Source: Acidobacteriota bacterium
Lineage (GTDB): Bacteria > Acidobacteriota > Vicinamibacteria > Vicinamibacterales > CAVVIG01
Assembly (NCBI GenBank): GCA_003222395.1
Contig: QHWB01000045.1
Span: forward strand, 87,130-151,129
Reading direction: 5' to 3'
DNA length: 64,000 nucleotides
The notes beneath the pieces are model-generated. The model saw only the letters and a program-made list of their open reading frames with translations, ran no database searches and had not been told where the DNA came from. This document shows positions 1 through 8,281 of this stretch, piece by piece (position 1 is the first letter of the stretch; each line of letters opens with the position of its first letter). The position numbers were made by a program, and so were the translations under genes.

Positions 1-2094
1 TACTTCGACGTGCTCGGCATCGCGCCGGCGGCCGGACGCTTCTTCCTTCGCGACGAAGATCGCACACCAGGCGCCCATCCGGTGGTCGTGATTGCGCACA
101 GTCTGTGGCAGCGGCGGTTCGGCGCGACGCCGGCCGTCGTCGGCCGCACGATCGCGCTGAACCGGCGCGTCTTCACGATCGTCGGCGTGGCGCCGGAAGG
201 GTTCAAGGGCGTGACCTCGATGTTCGGCCCGGAGATCTGGGCGCCGTCGATGGCCGCGCCGGGTCTGCTGCCGCGCCAGTTTGGCGACTGGCTTCACGAA
301 CGAGGATCGGTCGTCTTCAACACCGTGGGCCGTTTGAAGGCCGCGGTGACGCGCGAGCAGGCGGAAGCCAGCTTCAAAGCGATCGCCAGAGGCCTCGAAC
401 AGGCGTATCCCGAATCGAACAAAGGCCGCAGCATTTCTCTGCTGCCGATCGCGGAGGCGACGATCTTTCCCGGGATGCGCAGCGCCATGATGTTCGGCGC
501 GGCGGTGCTCATGGCGATCGTCGCCGTGGTGCTGTTGATCGCGTGCTCGAACGTCGCCAATCTGCTCCTCGCGCGCGCCACGGCACGCCGTCAGGAGCTC
601 GCCGTGCGCGTGGCGCTCGGCGCCGGCCGGGCCCGTCTGGTGCGACAACTGCTGACCGAAAGCCTTCTCCTCGGCGTCATCGGCGGCGCCGTGGGACTGC
701 TCGTCGGCACCTGGGGGCGCAATCTCCTCTGGTCGTTCCGTCCGGCGGTCGTCGCGAACAATTTCGTCGCGCTTCGATTGGACGGACGCGTGTTCCTGTT
801 CACGTGCCTCCTCGCCATCGCCAGCAGCGTCGTCATCGGGTTGATTCCGGCGCTTCGTGCGTCGCGGCCCGACGTCGTCGGCGTTCTCAAGGAAGAAGCT
901 GGAACGACCGCCGGGACACGGCGCGCTGGAAGACTACGTCGCGCGCTCGTCGTCGCGCAGGTCGCAATGTCGCTCGTCGCGCTCGTCGTCGCCGGCCTGT
1001 TCCTGCGAAACATCCAGCAGGCGTTCACGGTCGACCTTGGGTACGATCCGAAGCCGCTCTCGGTCGTGTCCGCGAATCCGGGACAGGCAGGATACGCGCA
1101 GCCGCGGGCGGAGCAGTTCTATCGCTCGGCACGGGAACGCGTCGCAACGATCCCGGGCGTGGCGTCGGTTTCGTGGGCGGCGAATCAGCCGCTGTGGGCG
1201 AGCGTGTACCGCCGTCTCATCGTCGAAGGCCGTGAGCCGCAGGAGAAATCGGATGCGATGCTCACGCTCGCGCACACGGTCGACGTCGGCTATTTTTCGA
1301 CAATCGGCGTCGCGCTTCGGGCCGGCAGAGACTTCGTCGCCGCGGACCGCGCCGGAACCGTGTCCGTGGCGATCGTCAATGAAACGATGGCGACGAGATA
1401 TTGGCCGGATCAGGATCCGATCGGCCGGCGATTCCGGTTCGACACCGACACGCAGCCGCGCGAAATCGTCGGCGTCGTCAAGACGATCAAATACCAGACG
1501 ATCGGCGAGGCGCCGCAGCCGGCGGTCTACGTACCGCTCAGCCAGAATTATGCCGATGCGATGGTCGTGTACGTGCGGAGCGCCGGCAGCCCGGCATCGA
1601 CGCTGCAGGCGGTCGAGCGCGAGCTGCGCGCTATCGATCCTGAGATGCCGCTCGAGAACGGCGCGACGGTCGTCGACGTGCTCGATCAGTCGCTGTGGAT
1701 GATGAAGCTGGCTGCCGGCCTGTTGGGCGTGTTCGGCGCGCTCGCGCTGTCGCTCGCCTCCGTCGGGCTCTACGGCGTGATGGCGCATACGGTCGGTCAG
1801 CGGCAGCGGGAGATCGGGCTGCGGCTGGCGCTCGGCGCCGATCGCGCCGCGGTTCTGCATTTGGTGTTGAGCGAAGCCGGCGCGCTCGTCGCGATCGGCG
1901 TCGCGATCGGCCTCGCGTGTTCCGCGATGGCGTCGCGCGGCCTCGCGTCGTTGCTGTTCGGACTGAGCCCGATCGATCCGGTGGCGTTTGGCGGCGCCTC
2001 GCTGCTCATGGCCGCCGTCGCGTTCGCGGCCGGCTATCTGCCGGCGCGGCGGGCGAGCCGCCTCGATCCGGTCATCGCGCTGCGCACGGGATGA
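1..2094 (+). CDS. ABC transporter permease, MacB/ADOP family (5' partial)
   Basis: The frame is open from the first base (YFDVLGIAPAAGRFF), so the true start lies outside the window. The 697 visible residues hold a MacB-type periplasmic core, a first FtsX-like membrane block (about residues 160-240, with ACSNVANLLLARATARRQE), a second periplasmic core, and a C-terminal FtsX block with QRQREIGLRLALGA and three hydrophobic segments. This internally duplicated layout is typical of the ADOP permeases expanded in Acidobacteriota. They are inner-membrane mechanotransmission-type permeases of unknown substrate, often linked to peptide or antibiotic efflux. The stop codon overlaps the start of the response regulator (ATGA), so the permease and the two-component pair probably share a transcript. 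No ATPase is visible here. Confidence 0.9.
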   Translation, partial: YFDVLGIAPAAGRFFLRDEDRTPGAHPVVVIAHSLWQRRFGATPAVVGRTIALNRRVFTIVGVAPEGFKGVTSMFGPEIWAPSMAAPGLLPRQFGDWLHERGSVVFNTVGRLKAAVTREQAEASFKAIARGLEQAYPESNKGRSISLLPIAEATIFPGMRSAMMFGAAVLMAIVAVVLLIACSNVANLLLARATARRQELAVRVALGAGRARLVRQLLTESLLLGVIGGAVGLLVGTWGRNLLWSFRPAVVANNFVALRLDGRVFLFTCLLAIASSVVIGLIPALRASRPDVVGVLKEEAGTTAGTRRAGRLRRALVVAQVAMSLVALVVAGLFLRNIQQAFTVDLGYDPKPLSVVSANPGQAGYAQPRAEQFYRSARERVATIPGVASVSWAANQPLWASVYRRLIVEGREPQEKSDAMLTLAHTVDVGYFSTIGVALRAGRDFVAADRAGTVSVAIVNETMATRYWPDQDPIGRRFRFDTDTQPREIVGVVKTIKYQTIGEAPQPAVYVPLSQNYADAMVVYVRSAGSPASTLQAVERELRAIDPEMPLENGATVVDVLDQSLWMMKLAAGLLGVFGALALSLASVGLYGVMAHTVGQRQREIGLRLALGADRAAVLHLVLSEAGALVAIGVAIGLACSAMASRGLASLLFGLSPIDPVAFGGASLLMAAVAFAAGYLPARRASRLDPVIALRTG

Positions 2095-2771
2095 AGACGG
2101 TCCTGGTCGTCGACGACGAGCGGCCGATCGTTCAGATCGCGAAGGACTATCTCGAGCACGCCGGGTTCGCGGTGATTGCGGCGCACGACGGTGCCGTCGC
2201 GCTCGAGATCGTCCGCGCCCGCCGTCCCGATCTGGTCGTCCTCGATCTCGGGTTGCCGCGGCTGGACGGAATCGAGGTCGCCAGACAGCTGCGTCGCGAG
2301 TCGACGATTCCGATCATCATGCTGACGGCGCGCGTGGAGGAGTCGGATCGGCTCCTCGGCCTCGAGATCGGCGCCGACGACTACATCACCAAGCCGTTCA
2401 GTCCGCGGGAGCTCGTCGCGCGCGTCAAGACGGTGCTGCGCCGCGTCGATTCGGCGCAGGCGGCCGGCGACGTCCGTCAGATCGACGACCTGACCATTGA
2501 CATCTCGCGAATGAAAGTGAATCGGGGCCGTACGGCCATCGAGCTGACGACGACGGAGTTTCAGCTGCTGGCGGCGCTCGCGCGGCATCCGGGACGCGTG
2601 TTCACGCGCGCGCAGCTCCTCGACGCGGTGCGCGGAGACGCCGTCGAGTCCTTCGAGCGCGCGATTGACGCGCACGTCAAGAACATCCGCCGCAAGATCG
2701 AGCCCGACACCCGCAATCCGCGCTACATCCTGACGGTGTACGGCATCGGCTACAAGTTCGCCGAGCCATGA
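2091..2771 (+). CDS. OmpR/PhoB-type response regulator
   Basis: This 226-residue DNA-binding regulator has an N-terminal receiver with the acidic pair D8/D9, phosphoacceptor D52 (in VVLDLGLPRLDG), T79 and K101 (in YITKPFSPREL). A C-terminal winged helix follows from about residue 130 (TTTEFQLLAALARHPGRVFTRAQLL). All catalytic residues of the receiver are present, so it should be phosphorylated normally. It overlaps the permease upstream and the kinase downstream by ATGA, which indicates tight translational coupling. The likely role is to control the adjacent permease, but the signal is unknown. Confidence 0.95.
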   Translation: MKTVLVVDDERPIVQIAKDYLEHAGFAVIAAHDGAVALEIVRARRPDLVVLDLGLPRLDGIEVARQLRRESTIPIIMLTARVEESDRLLGLEIGADDYITKPFSPRELVARVKTVLRRVDSAQAAGDVRQIDDLTIDISRMKVNRGRTAIELTTTEFQLLAALARHPGRVFTRAQLLDAVRGDAVESFERAIDAHVKNIRRKIEPDTRNPRYILTVYGIGYKFAEP

Positions 2772-3868
2772 GGGGCCCCGTCCATCCCAGACGTCCGCCG
2801 CCGTGGTGGCCCACCAGCGAACCGTGGCCGCCGGCGACTCGCGGCCCGTGGCTGTATCGACGGAACCGCTTCATGCGGCGCGCCGGGTGTCTCGTTGCGG
2901 CGGTGCTGTTTCTCTCCGCCATCGGCGCCGCCACGCTGCTGTCCTTTGCCCTGGGCCGCGCCGGGATCGTCAGTGGCCTCGCGCAGCTGTCGGTGCTGGT
3001 CGTCGTCGCGGCGATCGGGCTGCTGTTGTTCTCGACGATGTTCTTCCGCGTCATGCGGCGCGTCGGTTCGCCGATCGCAGACATCGTCGAAGCGGCGGAT
3101 CGCGTGGCGAGCTCAGACTTCTCGGTGCGCATCGCCGAGCGCGGACCGCCGCCGCTGCGATCCGTCGCTCACGCCTTCAACAAGATGACCGACAGGCTGC
3201 AGGCGCAGGATCGACAACGCCGGCACCTGATGGCCGACATCGCACACGAGCTCCGGACGCCGCTCACGGTCGTGCAGGGCCGGCTCGAGGGGCTGCTGGA
3301 CGGCGTCTATCCGCGAGACGATGCGCACGTCAGCGAGGTGCTCGCCGATACACGCATCCTCGGGAGGCTCATCGACGATCTTCGGACGCTCGCGAGCTCC
3401 GAGAGCGGCGCGCTCTCGCTTCAGCGCGAGGCGACGGACCTCGTCGTGCTGGTTCACGACGTCGTCCGTTCGCTCGCGGCGGATGCGCAGGGCGCCGGCG
3501 TGACGATCCGCATCGGGGAGTCGATGAATCTGCCGCTCGCGGATGTCGATCCGCTGCGGATTCGCGAAGTGGTCGTCAACCTCGTCACCAACGCGCTCCA
3601 CCACACCCCCGCCGGCGGCGTCGTCTCGATCGATGGTGAAGCGAAGAACGATCGCGTCGTGATGACCGTCGCCGACACGGGAGCGGGTGTCGCCGCCGAC
3701 GATCTGCCGAAGATCTTCGATCGGTTCTACAAGGGGGCGGGATCGCGCGGCTCGGGTCTCGGCCTCACGATCGCGCGCAACCTGATCGTGGCCCACGGTG
3801 GAGAGATTCGTGCGACCAGCGAACCGGGTATGGGAACGGCGATCGTCTTCACCCTTCCGGTTACTTGA
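2768..3868 (+). CDS. Sensor histidine kinase (HAMP-HisKA-HATPase)
   Basis: This 366-residue membrane kinase has a proline-rich cytoplasmic N-terminus, two membrane segments (about 41-62 and 70-94), a HAMP linker (about 95-147), a HisKA domain with phosphoacceptor H160 (in MADIAHELRTPLT), and an HATPase domain with N box VVNLVTNALHH, G1 box DTGAGV and G2 box GSGLGLTIA. The loop between the two membrane helices is very short, so there is almost no periplasmic sensor. It may sense the membrane itself or the neighbouring permease. The start overlaps the response-regulator stop, which makes the cognate pairing clear. Confidence 0.95.
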   Translation: MRGPVHPRRPPPWWPTSEPWPPATRGPWLYRRNRFMRRAGCLVAAVLFLSAIGAATLLSFALGRAGIVSGLAQLSVLVVVAAIGLLLFSTMFFRVMRRVGSPIADIVEAADRVASSDFSVRIAERGPPPLRSVAHAFNKMTDRLQAQDRQRRHLMADIAHELRTPLTVVQGRLEGLLDGVYPRDDAHVSEVLADTRILGRLIDDLRTLASSESGALSLQREATDLVVLVHDVVRSLAADAQGAGVTIRIGESMNLPLADVDPLRIREVVVNLVTNALHHTPAGGVVSIDGEAKNDRVVMTVADTGAGVAADDLPKIFDRFYKGAGSRGSGLGLTIARNLIVAHGGEIRATSEPGMGTAIVFTLPVT

Positions 3869-3869
3869 T

Positions 3870-4166
3870 TCATCCACCCGCCATCGCGCCGACGACGAGA
3901 AACGGTTCATTGCCGGCGGCGACCGCGTCGGGGAGGGGCGCGTCGGGTGGTTCGTGCGAGAAATCTTCCTCGCACGCGAAGAATCGCAGGAACGGCCGGC
4001 GCTTCAGCGTCACGTGATCCCGTATCGTTCCGCGCAGCACCGGATACGTCTCTTCCAGCGCGTCGAGGACCGCGCGCTGCGTCACGGGACCGTCGACGGC
4101 GACCGTCACCTCGCCGTTGACCTGCGCCAGCGTCCGCAGATGCGCCGGAAGCACGACCCGAATCAT
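3870..4166 (-). CDS. MoaD/ThiS-like small sulfur-carrier-fold protein
   Basis: This 98-residue protein has a beta-grasp pattern ([14 protein letters not shown], then [19 protein letters not shown]) and ends in a terminal di-glycine (VVGAMAGG), the hallmark of MoaD/ThiS carriers that are adenylated or thiocarboxylated on the last Gly. The start at 4166 is preferred because it overlaps the upstream stop by ATGA and begins the conserved fold. The partner is the BNR-repeat protein just upstream, not molybdopterin or thiamine genes, so a role in cofactor synthesis is unproven. Family membership is fairly secure; the pathway is not. Confidence 0.75.
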   Translation of the reverse strand: MIRVVLPAHLRTLAQVNGEVTVAVDGPVTQRAVLDALEETYPVLRGTIRDHVTLKRRPFLRFFACEEDFSHEPPDAPLPDAVAAGNEPFLVVGAMAGG

Positions 4167-5278
4167 TGAAGTGTCTGCACCTCGACCGACAGGACGGCCG
4201 GAAGGTTCTCGACGATCGCCGACCAATGGTCGCCGGCGTCAGCCGACGCGTACACCTGACCGCCGGTCGTGCCGAAGTACACGCCGCACGAATCGAGCGA
4301 ATCGACCGCCATCGCGTCGCGCAGCACGTTGACGTAGCAGTCGCGCTGCGGCAGACCGTTGGTCAGGGGTTCCCACTCGTTGCCGCCGGCGCGGCTGCGG
4401 TATACGCGCAGCTTGCCATCCGGCGGGTAGTGTTCCGAATCGCTCTTGATCGGCACGACGTAGATCGTTTCCGGCTCGTGGGTGTGAACGTCGATCACGA
4501 ACCCGAAGTCGGTCGGCAGGTTGCCGCTGACTTCGCGCCACGAATCGCCCGCGTCGTCGGTGCGCATCACGTCCCAGTGCTTCTGCATGAACAGCACGCC
4601 GGGCCGCGAGCGATGCATGGCGATGCGGTGCACGCAGTGACCGACTTCCGCCGTCGGATTCGGAATGCCTTCCGATCGCAATCCTTTATTAATAGGCGTC
4701 CACGTCGCGCCGCCGTCGTCGGTCCGAAAGGCGCCTGCCGCGGAGATCGCGATGAACATCCGCTGCGGGTTCTTCGGATCGAGAAGGATCGTGTGCAGTC
4801 CCAGTCCACCCGCGCCCGGCGCCCAGAAGCGCCCCGATCCATGGCCGCGGAGGCCGGGCAGCTCGTTCCACGTCTGCCCGCCGTCAGTCGTCCGAAACAT
4901 CGCAGCGTCCTCGACGCCCGCGTACACCGTGTCGGGATCGGTCAGTGATGGCTCGAAGTGCCAGACGCGCTTGAACTCCCACGGATGCGGCGTGCCGTCG
5001 TACCACTGGTGCGTGCCGGGCACGCCGTCGTACACGAACTTGTTGTTGACCGTCTCCCACGTCTTCCCGCCGTCGTTGGAGCGCTGGACGATTTGTCCGA
5101 ACCAGCCGCTCGTTTGCGACGCGTACAAACGGTTCGGGTCGGCCGGCGACCCTTTCAGATGGTAAATCTCCCAGCCGCCGAAGTGCGGACCGCTGACGTC
5201 CCATCGTTCGCGCTTTCCGTCGGACGTCAACACGAAGGCGCCCTTGCGAGTCCCGACAAGTACACGAACCGTGCTCAT
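4163..5278 (-). CDS. BNR/sialidase-like beta-propeller protein (photosystem-assembly-like repeats)
   Basis: This 371-residue protein contains at least four Asp-box/BNR repeats ([44 protein letters not shown] and [12 protein letters not shown]), which build a six- or seven-bladed propeller. The chosen start ([15 protein letters not shown]) begins the first blade. A 31-residue upstream extension is arginine-rich and looks untranslated. There is no signal peptide, so it is probably cytoplasmic, unlike true secreted sialidases, and the catalytic residues of sialidase are not evident. It is translationally coupled (ATGA) to the MoaD-like gene downstream. Function unknown. Confidence 0.85.
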   Translation of the reverse strand: MSTVRVLVGTRKGAFVLTSDGKRERWDVSGPHFGGWEIYHLKGSPADPNRLYASQTSGWFGQIVQRSNDGGKTWETVNNKFVYDGVPGTHQWYDGTPHPWEFKRVWHFEPSLTDPDTVYAGVEDAAMFRTTDGGQTWNELPGLRGHGSGRFWAPGAGGLGLHTILLDPKNPQRMFIAISAAGAFRTDDGGATWTPINKGLRSEGIPNPTAEVGHCVHRIAMHRSRPGVLFMQKHWDVMRTDDAGDSWREVSGNLPTDFGFVIDVHTHEPETIYVVPIKSDSEHYPPDGKLRVYRSRAGGNEWEPLTNGLPQRDCYVNVLRDAMAVDSLDSCGVYFGTTGGQVYASADAGDHWSAIVENLPAVLSVEVQTLQ

Positions 5279-5526
5279 CCGCTGCTCACTTCCTGGCCGC
5301 GCACACGTCCGGCGGTTCCACCGTATTGTCGATCGAGGATGCGCCGAATCGACACCCGGGACCCGCAGCAATTACCGTGCGATCACGAAATTCGGCGTTC
5401 GGTGCCTCGGGCCGTAAGAGTACACGACCTTAACTGACTGCGTCTTCGTGGTTTACGCCAAGCGGCTGCGCGGGCACTCCGTTTGCTCGATCCACCGCGG
5501 CTCCACGTTAGCCGAGGAGGATCTCG

Positions 5527-6054
5527 ATGCGCATGAAAACCATGCTGCGCTTCAGGAAGATTCTGCGTTCGAAGAAGTCGCTGAAGATGACGCTCGCGCT
5601 TCGCGCCGCCGCCATGGGAGTGATCGTCATGGCGTTCGTCGTGACGGCCGTCAAGATGTTCTCACATGACGCATCTCCGGTTGTAAGCGCCAAGGGCGCC
5701 GATGCGAAGGTGGAAAGAGCGGCGATGGTCACGACGGCGACCGATGCCGACCCGCTCGAGCTGCCGAAGGCCGGCGCGCCTCGACCCTCGCCGGTGACGA
5801 TCGTCGGCTGCCTCGAGCGCGATGACGATCGGTTCAAACTGAAGGACACGACGGGCGAGGATGCGCCCAGGGCCCGCAGTTGGAAGTCGGGCTTTCTGAA
5901 GAAGTCCTCGGCGTCGCTGGCCGTCAGCGATCCGTCGAACCGGGCGAAGCTGCCCTCGCACGTCGGCCAGCGCGTCAGTGTGACCGGCACGCTCGTCGAC
6001 CGCGAGGTGCAGGTTCGATCGCTGCAGCGCCTCGCGGCATCCTGCGGCAATTAA
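5527..6054 (+). CDS. Hypothetical membrane-anchored protein with VTxxGC motif
   Basis: This 175-residue protein is preceded by a strong AGGAGG site 7-8 bases before the ATG. It has a basic N-terminus, one hydrophobic segment (about residues 24-44) that could be a signal anchor, a low-complexity linker, and a C-terminal region with PVTIVGCLERDDDRFKLKD and GQRVSVTGTLVDREV. The same motif skeleton (VTxxGC, then F-x-L, then GQRVxxxGT) occurs in the secreted protein at 58220-58945, so the two probably share a small beta-barrel domain. The function is not recognised. It ends just before a heptamer repeat element. Confidence 0.7.
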   Translation: MRMKTMLRFRKILRSKKSLKMTLALRAAAMGVIVMAFVVTAVKMFSHDASPVVSAKGADAKVERAAMVTTATDADPLELPKAGAPRPSPVTIVGCLERDDDRFKLKDTTGEDAPRARSWKSGFLKKSSASLAVSDPSNRAKLPSHVGQRVSVTGTLVDREVQVRSLQRLAASCGN

Positions 6055-6055
6055 C

Positions 6056-6210
6056 TCAGCTATCAGCTATCAGCTATCAGCTATCAGCTATCAGCTATCA
6101 GCTATCAGCTATCAGCTTTCGGCTTCCAGCTGTAGGGGCCGGTCCCAAGAGCGGCCCCTACTTACAGCTGATAGCTGACAGCTGACAGCTGATAGCTGAT
6201 AGCTGATAGC
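6056..6210. repeat. Heptamer-repeat/hairpin intergenic element A
   Basis: About nine left-arm copies of the heptamer TCAGCTA are followed by a hairpin core with 10-bp perfect arms (6132-6141 and 6152-6161, GTAGGGGCCG and its complement), then about six copies of the inverse heptamer (TAGCTGA). The whole unit can fold into one long imperfect cruciform or RNA hairpin. Its core resembles that of the element at 13999-14067. Confidence 0.85.
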
Positions 6211-6222
6211 CGTACCTCCTGT

Positions 6223-6228
6223 TACACT
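6223..6228 (+). promoter_or_regulatory. Possible -10 box (TACACT)
   Basis: TACACT sits about 25 bases before the ATG at 6254, just after the heptamer element and before the AGGAGGG ribosome-binding site. No clear -35 box is seen because the upstream sequence is repeat. This is a weak call. Confidence 0.25.
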
Positions 6229-6253
6229 GCGCGGTGCAGCAGGAGGGTTCGCC

Positions 6254-7162
6254 ATGTGGATCCGCTCCGTTCTGTGGGTCGTCGGTCTCGTCGCCGCGGC
6301 CTCGGCATCTTCCATTCCCCGCACGCCCGACGGCCGTCCCGATCTGCAGGGCACCTGGGATTTCGCGCAGCTCACACCGTTCGAACGTCCCGGCGAGTTC
6401 ACCGGCAAGGATTCCATCACGGAAGAAGAAGCCGAGGACTTCGCGCAGAAGCGCATCGAGACGACTCACAAGGATCGACGCGACGGCGGCGCGGCGGTCG
6501 ACGTCGAACGCGCCTACAACGACTTCTGGTGGGATTTCGGCAAGCGCATCGCCAAACAGCCGTCGCTCGTCGTCGACCCGCCCGACGGTCGCGTGCCGCC
6601 GCTCACCGCCGAGGCGCAGCAGCGCATCGCCGATCGGCGGAACCATTACGACAACCCGGAGGAGCGTCCCCTTCCCGAACGCTGCATTCTCGGATTCAAC
6701 TCGGGGCCGCCGATGGTGCCGAGCGCCTACAACAACAACGTGCAGATCGTGCAGACGCCCGGGCGCATCGTCATCGTCAACGAGATGATCCACAGCGCGC
6801 GCATCGTCGATTTGAGCGGCCGCGCGCACATGCCGAAGACGATGCGGTTCCTGACCGGCGACTCGATCGGCCGCTGGGAGGGGGATACGCTCGTCGTCGA
6901 CACGACGAACTTCTCGAAGGAAGCCGGCTTCCGCGGCGCGACGACGAACATGCACCTCGTCGAGCGCTTCACGCGCATCGACAAGGACACGCTGCGCTAC
7001 GACTTCACGGTTGAGGATCCGGCGACGTGGACCGGACCGTGGAGCGCGTCGATCCCGATGGCGCGGTCCGAGGAGCGCATGTTCGAGTACGCGTGCCACG
7101 AGTCGAACTACGCGCTCGAAGGTGTGCTGCGCGGCGCGCGGTATCAGGAGAAGCCGCGTTAA
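6254..7162 (+). CDS. Secreted hypothetical protein (PDGRPDLQGTW family)
   Basis: This 302-residue protein has a short signal peptide (about 1-19, VVGLVAAASASS) followed by TPDGRPDLQGTWDFAQLTP. This opening is characteristic of a large, functionally uncharacterised family of exported proteins abundant in Vicinamibacteria-type genomes. Conserved tracts include RCILGFNSGPPMVPSAYNNN, GRWEGDTLVVDTTNFS and the C-terminal CHESNYALEGVLRGAR. AGGAGGG lies 7 bases before the ATG. The fold is probably beta-rich. No catalytic motif is recognisable and it stands as a single gene between a repeat element and a convergent hydrolase. Confidence 0.85.
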   Translation: MWIRSVLWVVGLVAAASASSIPRTPDGRPDLQGTWDFAQLTPFERPGEFTGKDSITEEEAEDFAQKRIETTHKDRRDGGAAVDVERAYNDFWWDFGKRIAKQPSLVVDPPDGRVPPLTAEAQQRIADRRNHYDNPEERPLPERCILGFNSGPPMVPSAYNNNVQIVQTPGRIVIVNEMIHSARIVDLSGRAHMPKTMRFLTGDSIGRWEGDTLVVDTTNFSKEAGFRGATTNMHLVERFTRIDKDTLRYDFTVEDPATWTGPWSASIPMARSEERMFEYACHESNYALEGVLRGARYQEKPR

Positions 7163-7172
7163 TCAAACGCGA

Positions 7173-7979
7173 CTAAACGCCTAGATGGAAGCGGAAGAAC
7201 GCGAGAATTTGCCGAATGATCTCCCGCGACGTCTCGCTGTCGTGCATCAGGTCGAACGCGTGCGGCGCGTCGGGATGATTCACGAATGTCAGCGGCAGAC
7301 TGTGCCTCACCGCGTGATTCAGGAATCGATCCAGCGCGTCGTTCAATCCAGGCGTCTCGTCGCGGCCCGATCGCGTCAGGAACATCGGCACGTCAGTCGA
7401 AAGATCGCCGACCGATCGTCCGGCTGACGCGTTGACGAATCGGAACGTCTTCGCAGCCTCGGCGACGCCGGTCGTGCCATCGAGATCCAGCGTGATGCCG
7501 TAGCAGAGCGCCGCGCACTTCACCGGCTCACCACCGTCCTTCATCAGCAGCGACAACGCAGTCGGCACGTGGCCGGAGCAGGCCCATATGCCGATCCGCG
7601 TCTCGTCGATCATCAGCGACGCCGACTGCTGCCGCACGTAGTGCAAAGCGGCGCGAACGTCTGCGGCCGGTTCACGGCCGGTTCTGTACGTGACGGTGAT
7701 CGGGCCCGAGGCCGCGATCAGCCGGGCCCAGCCCACGGACGACTCCATCTCGCTGGCCGCGCACCCGAGGATCGCACGCGCGCCGATGTCGGAGTAGCCG
7801 ATCACGAGCACGACGGCCGGGTTTCGCGCGGCGCTCTTCATGTCGGGCGGGTAGTAGACATCCATCGTCAGATCGCCCTCGGCCGTTGCCTGGTAGGGGA
7901 TGTCCTTTCGAACGGTCACCGCATCGGCCGCGGGAATGTGATACACGACTTTTTTCAACGTGATTTCGTGTCGCGCCAT
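7173..7979 (-). CDS. Alpha/beta hydrolase (dienelactone-hydrolase-like)
   Basis: This 268-residue protein has the order expected of an alpha/beta hydrolase: an oxyanion-region strand (NPAVVLVIGYSDIG), a nucleophile elbow (GIWACSGHVPTAL), a later acidic site (FLTRSGRDE), and a histidine near the C-terminus (NHPDAPHAFD). The elbow reads A-C-S-G-H rather than G-x-S-x-G, so either a Cys/Ser variant is used or activity is reduced. The ATG at 7979 is preferred over a TTG four codons upstream. Neither has a clear ribosome-binding site, and a terminator-like hairpin sits directly upstream. Cytoplasmic; substrate unknown. Confidence 0.8.
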   Translation of the reverse strand: MARHEITLKKVVYHIPAADAVTVRKDIPYQATAEGDLTMDVYYPPDMKSAARNPAVVLVIGYSDIGARAILGCAASEMESSVGWARLIAASGPITVTYRTGREPAADVRAALHYVRQQSASLMIDETRIGIWACSGHVPTALSLLMKDGGEPVKCAALCYGITLDLDGTTGVAEAAKTFRFVNASAGRSVGDLSTDVPMFLTRSGRDETPGLNDALDRFLNHAVRHSLPLTFVNHPDAPHAFDLMHDSETSREIIRQILAFFRFHLGV

Positions 7980-7993
7980 TTTTTTGCTCAAAT

Positions 7994-8019
7994 GAAAAAG
8001 GCCCTCGCGGAAGGGCCTT
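7994..8019 (-). terminator. Rho-independent terminator-like hairpin in hydrolase leader
   Basis: On the minus strand an 8-bp stem (AAGGCCCT with its complement, 7998-8005 and 8012-8019, 6-nt loop) is followed by a U run. It lies only about 15 bases before the hydrolase start and points towards it, so it could be an attenuator or the end of an upstream transcript. Confidence 0.5.
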
Positions 8020-8268
8020 CGGGTTGGATCAGGTTGTTGGCGGCACTCTAACTCACCGCGCCGGGGTCGCGCAACGTGAAACCGCCTTACGCGCGCGTCG
8101 ATCTCTTCGCATCTCGTTCGACCAGTCCATGAAGGAGATACGGTTCGCTGGTGGCGTCAAGCTCGTGCTGCCGCTCGAGGCGCTCGCGGGACCCGTATCG
8201 CTGCTTCATCGCGTACGGCCGCTGGCCGGTGCACCAGGTTGCGCGCTGAGCGACTCGCGAGGGGAGCG

Positions 8269-8274
8269 TATACT
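8269..8274 (+). promoter_or_regulatory. Possible -10 box (TATACT)
   Basis: TATACT lies 7-8 bases before the preferred GTG start of the ABC exporter, which would give a leaderless or nearly leaderless mRNA. No clear ribosome-binding site is present between them. This supports the GTG at 8282, but weakly. Confidence 0.3.
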
Positions 8275-8281
8275 CGCGCGC

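Noticed and set aside
6056-6210. CRISPR array
   Set aside because: The repeat unit is seven bases with no spacers and no cas genes nearby.
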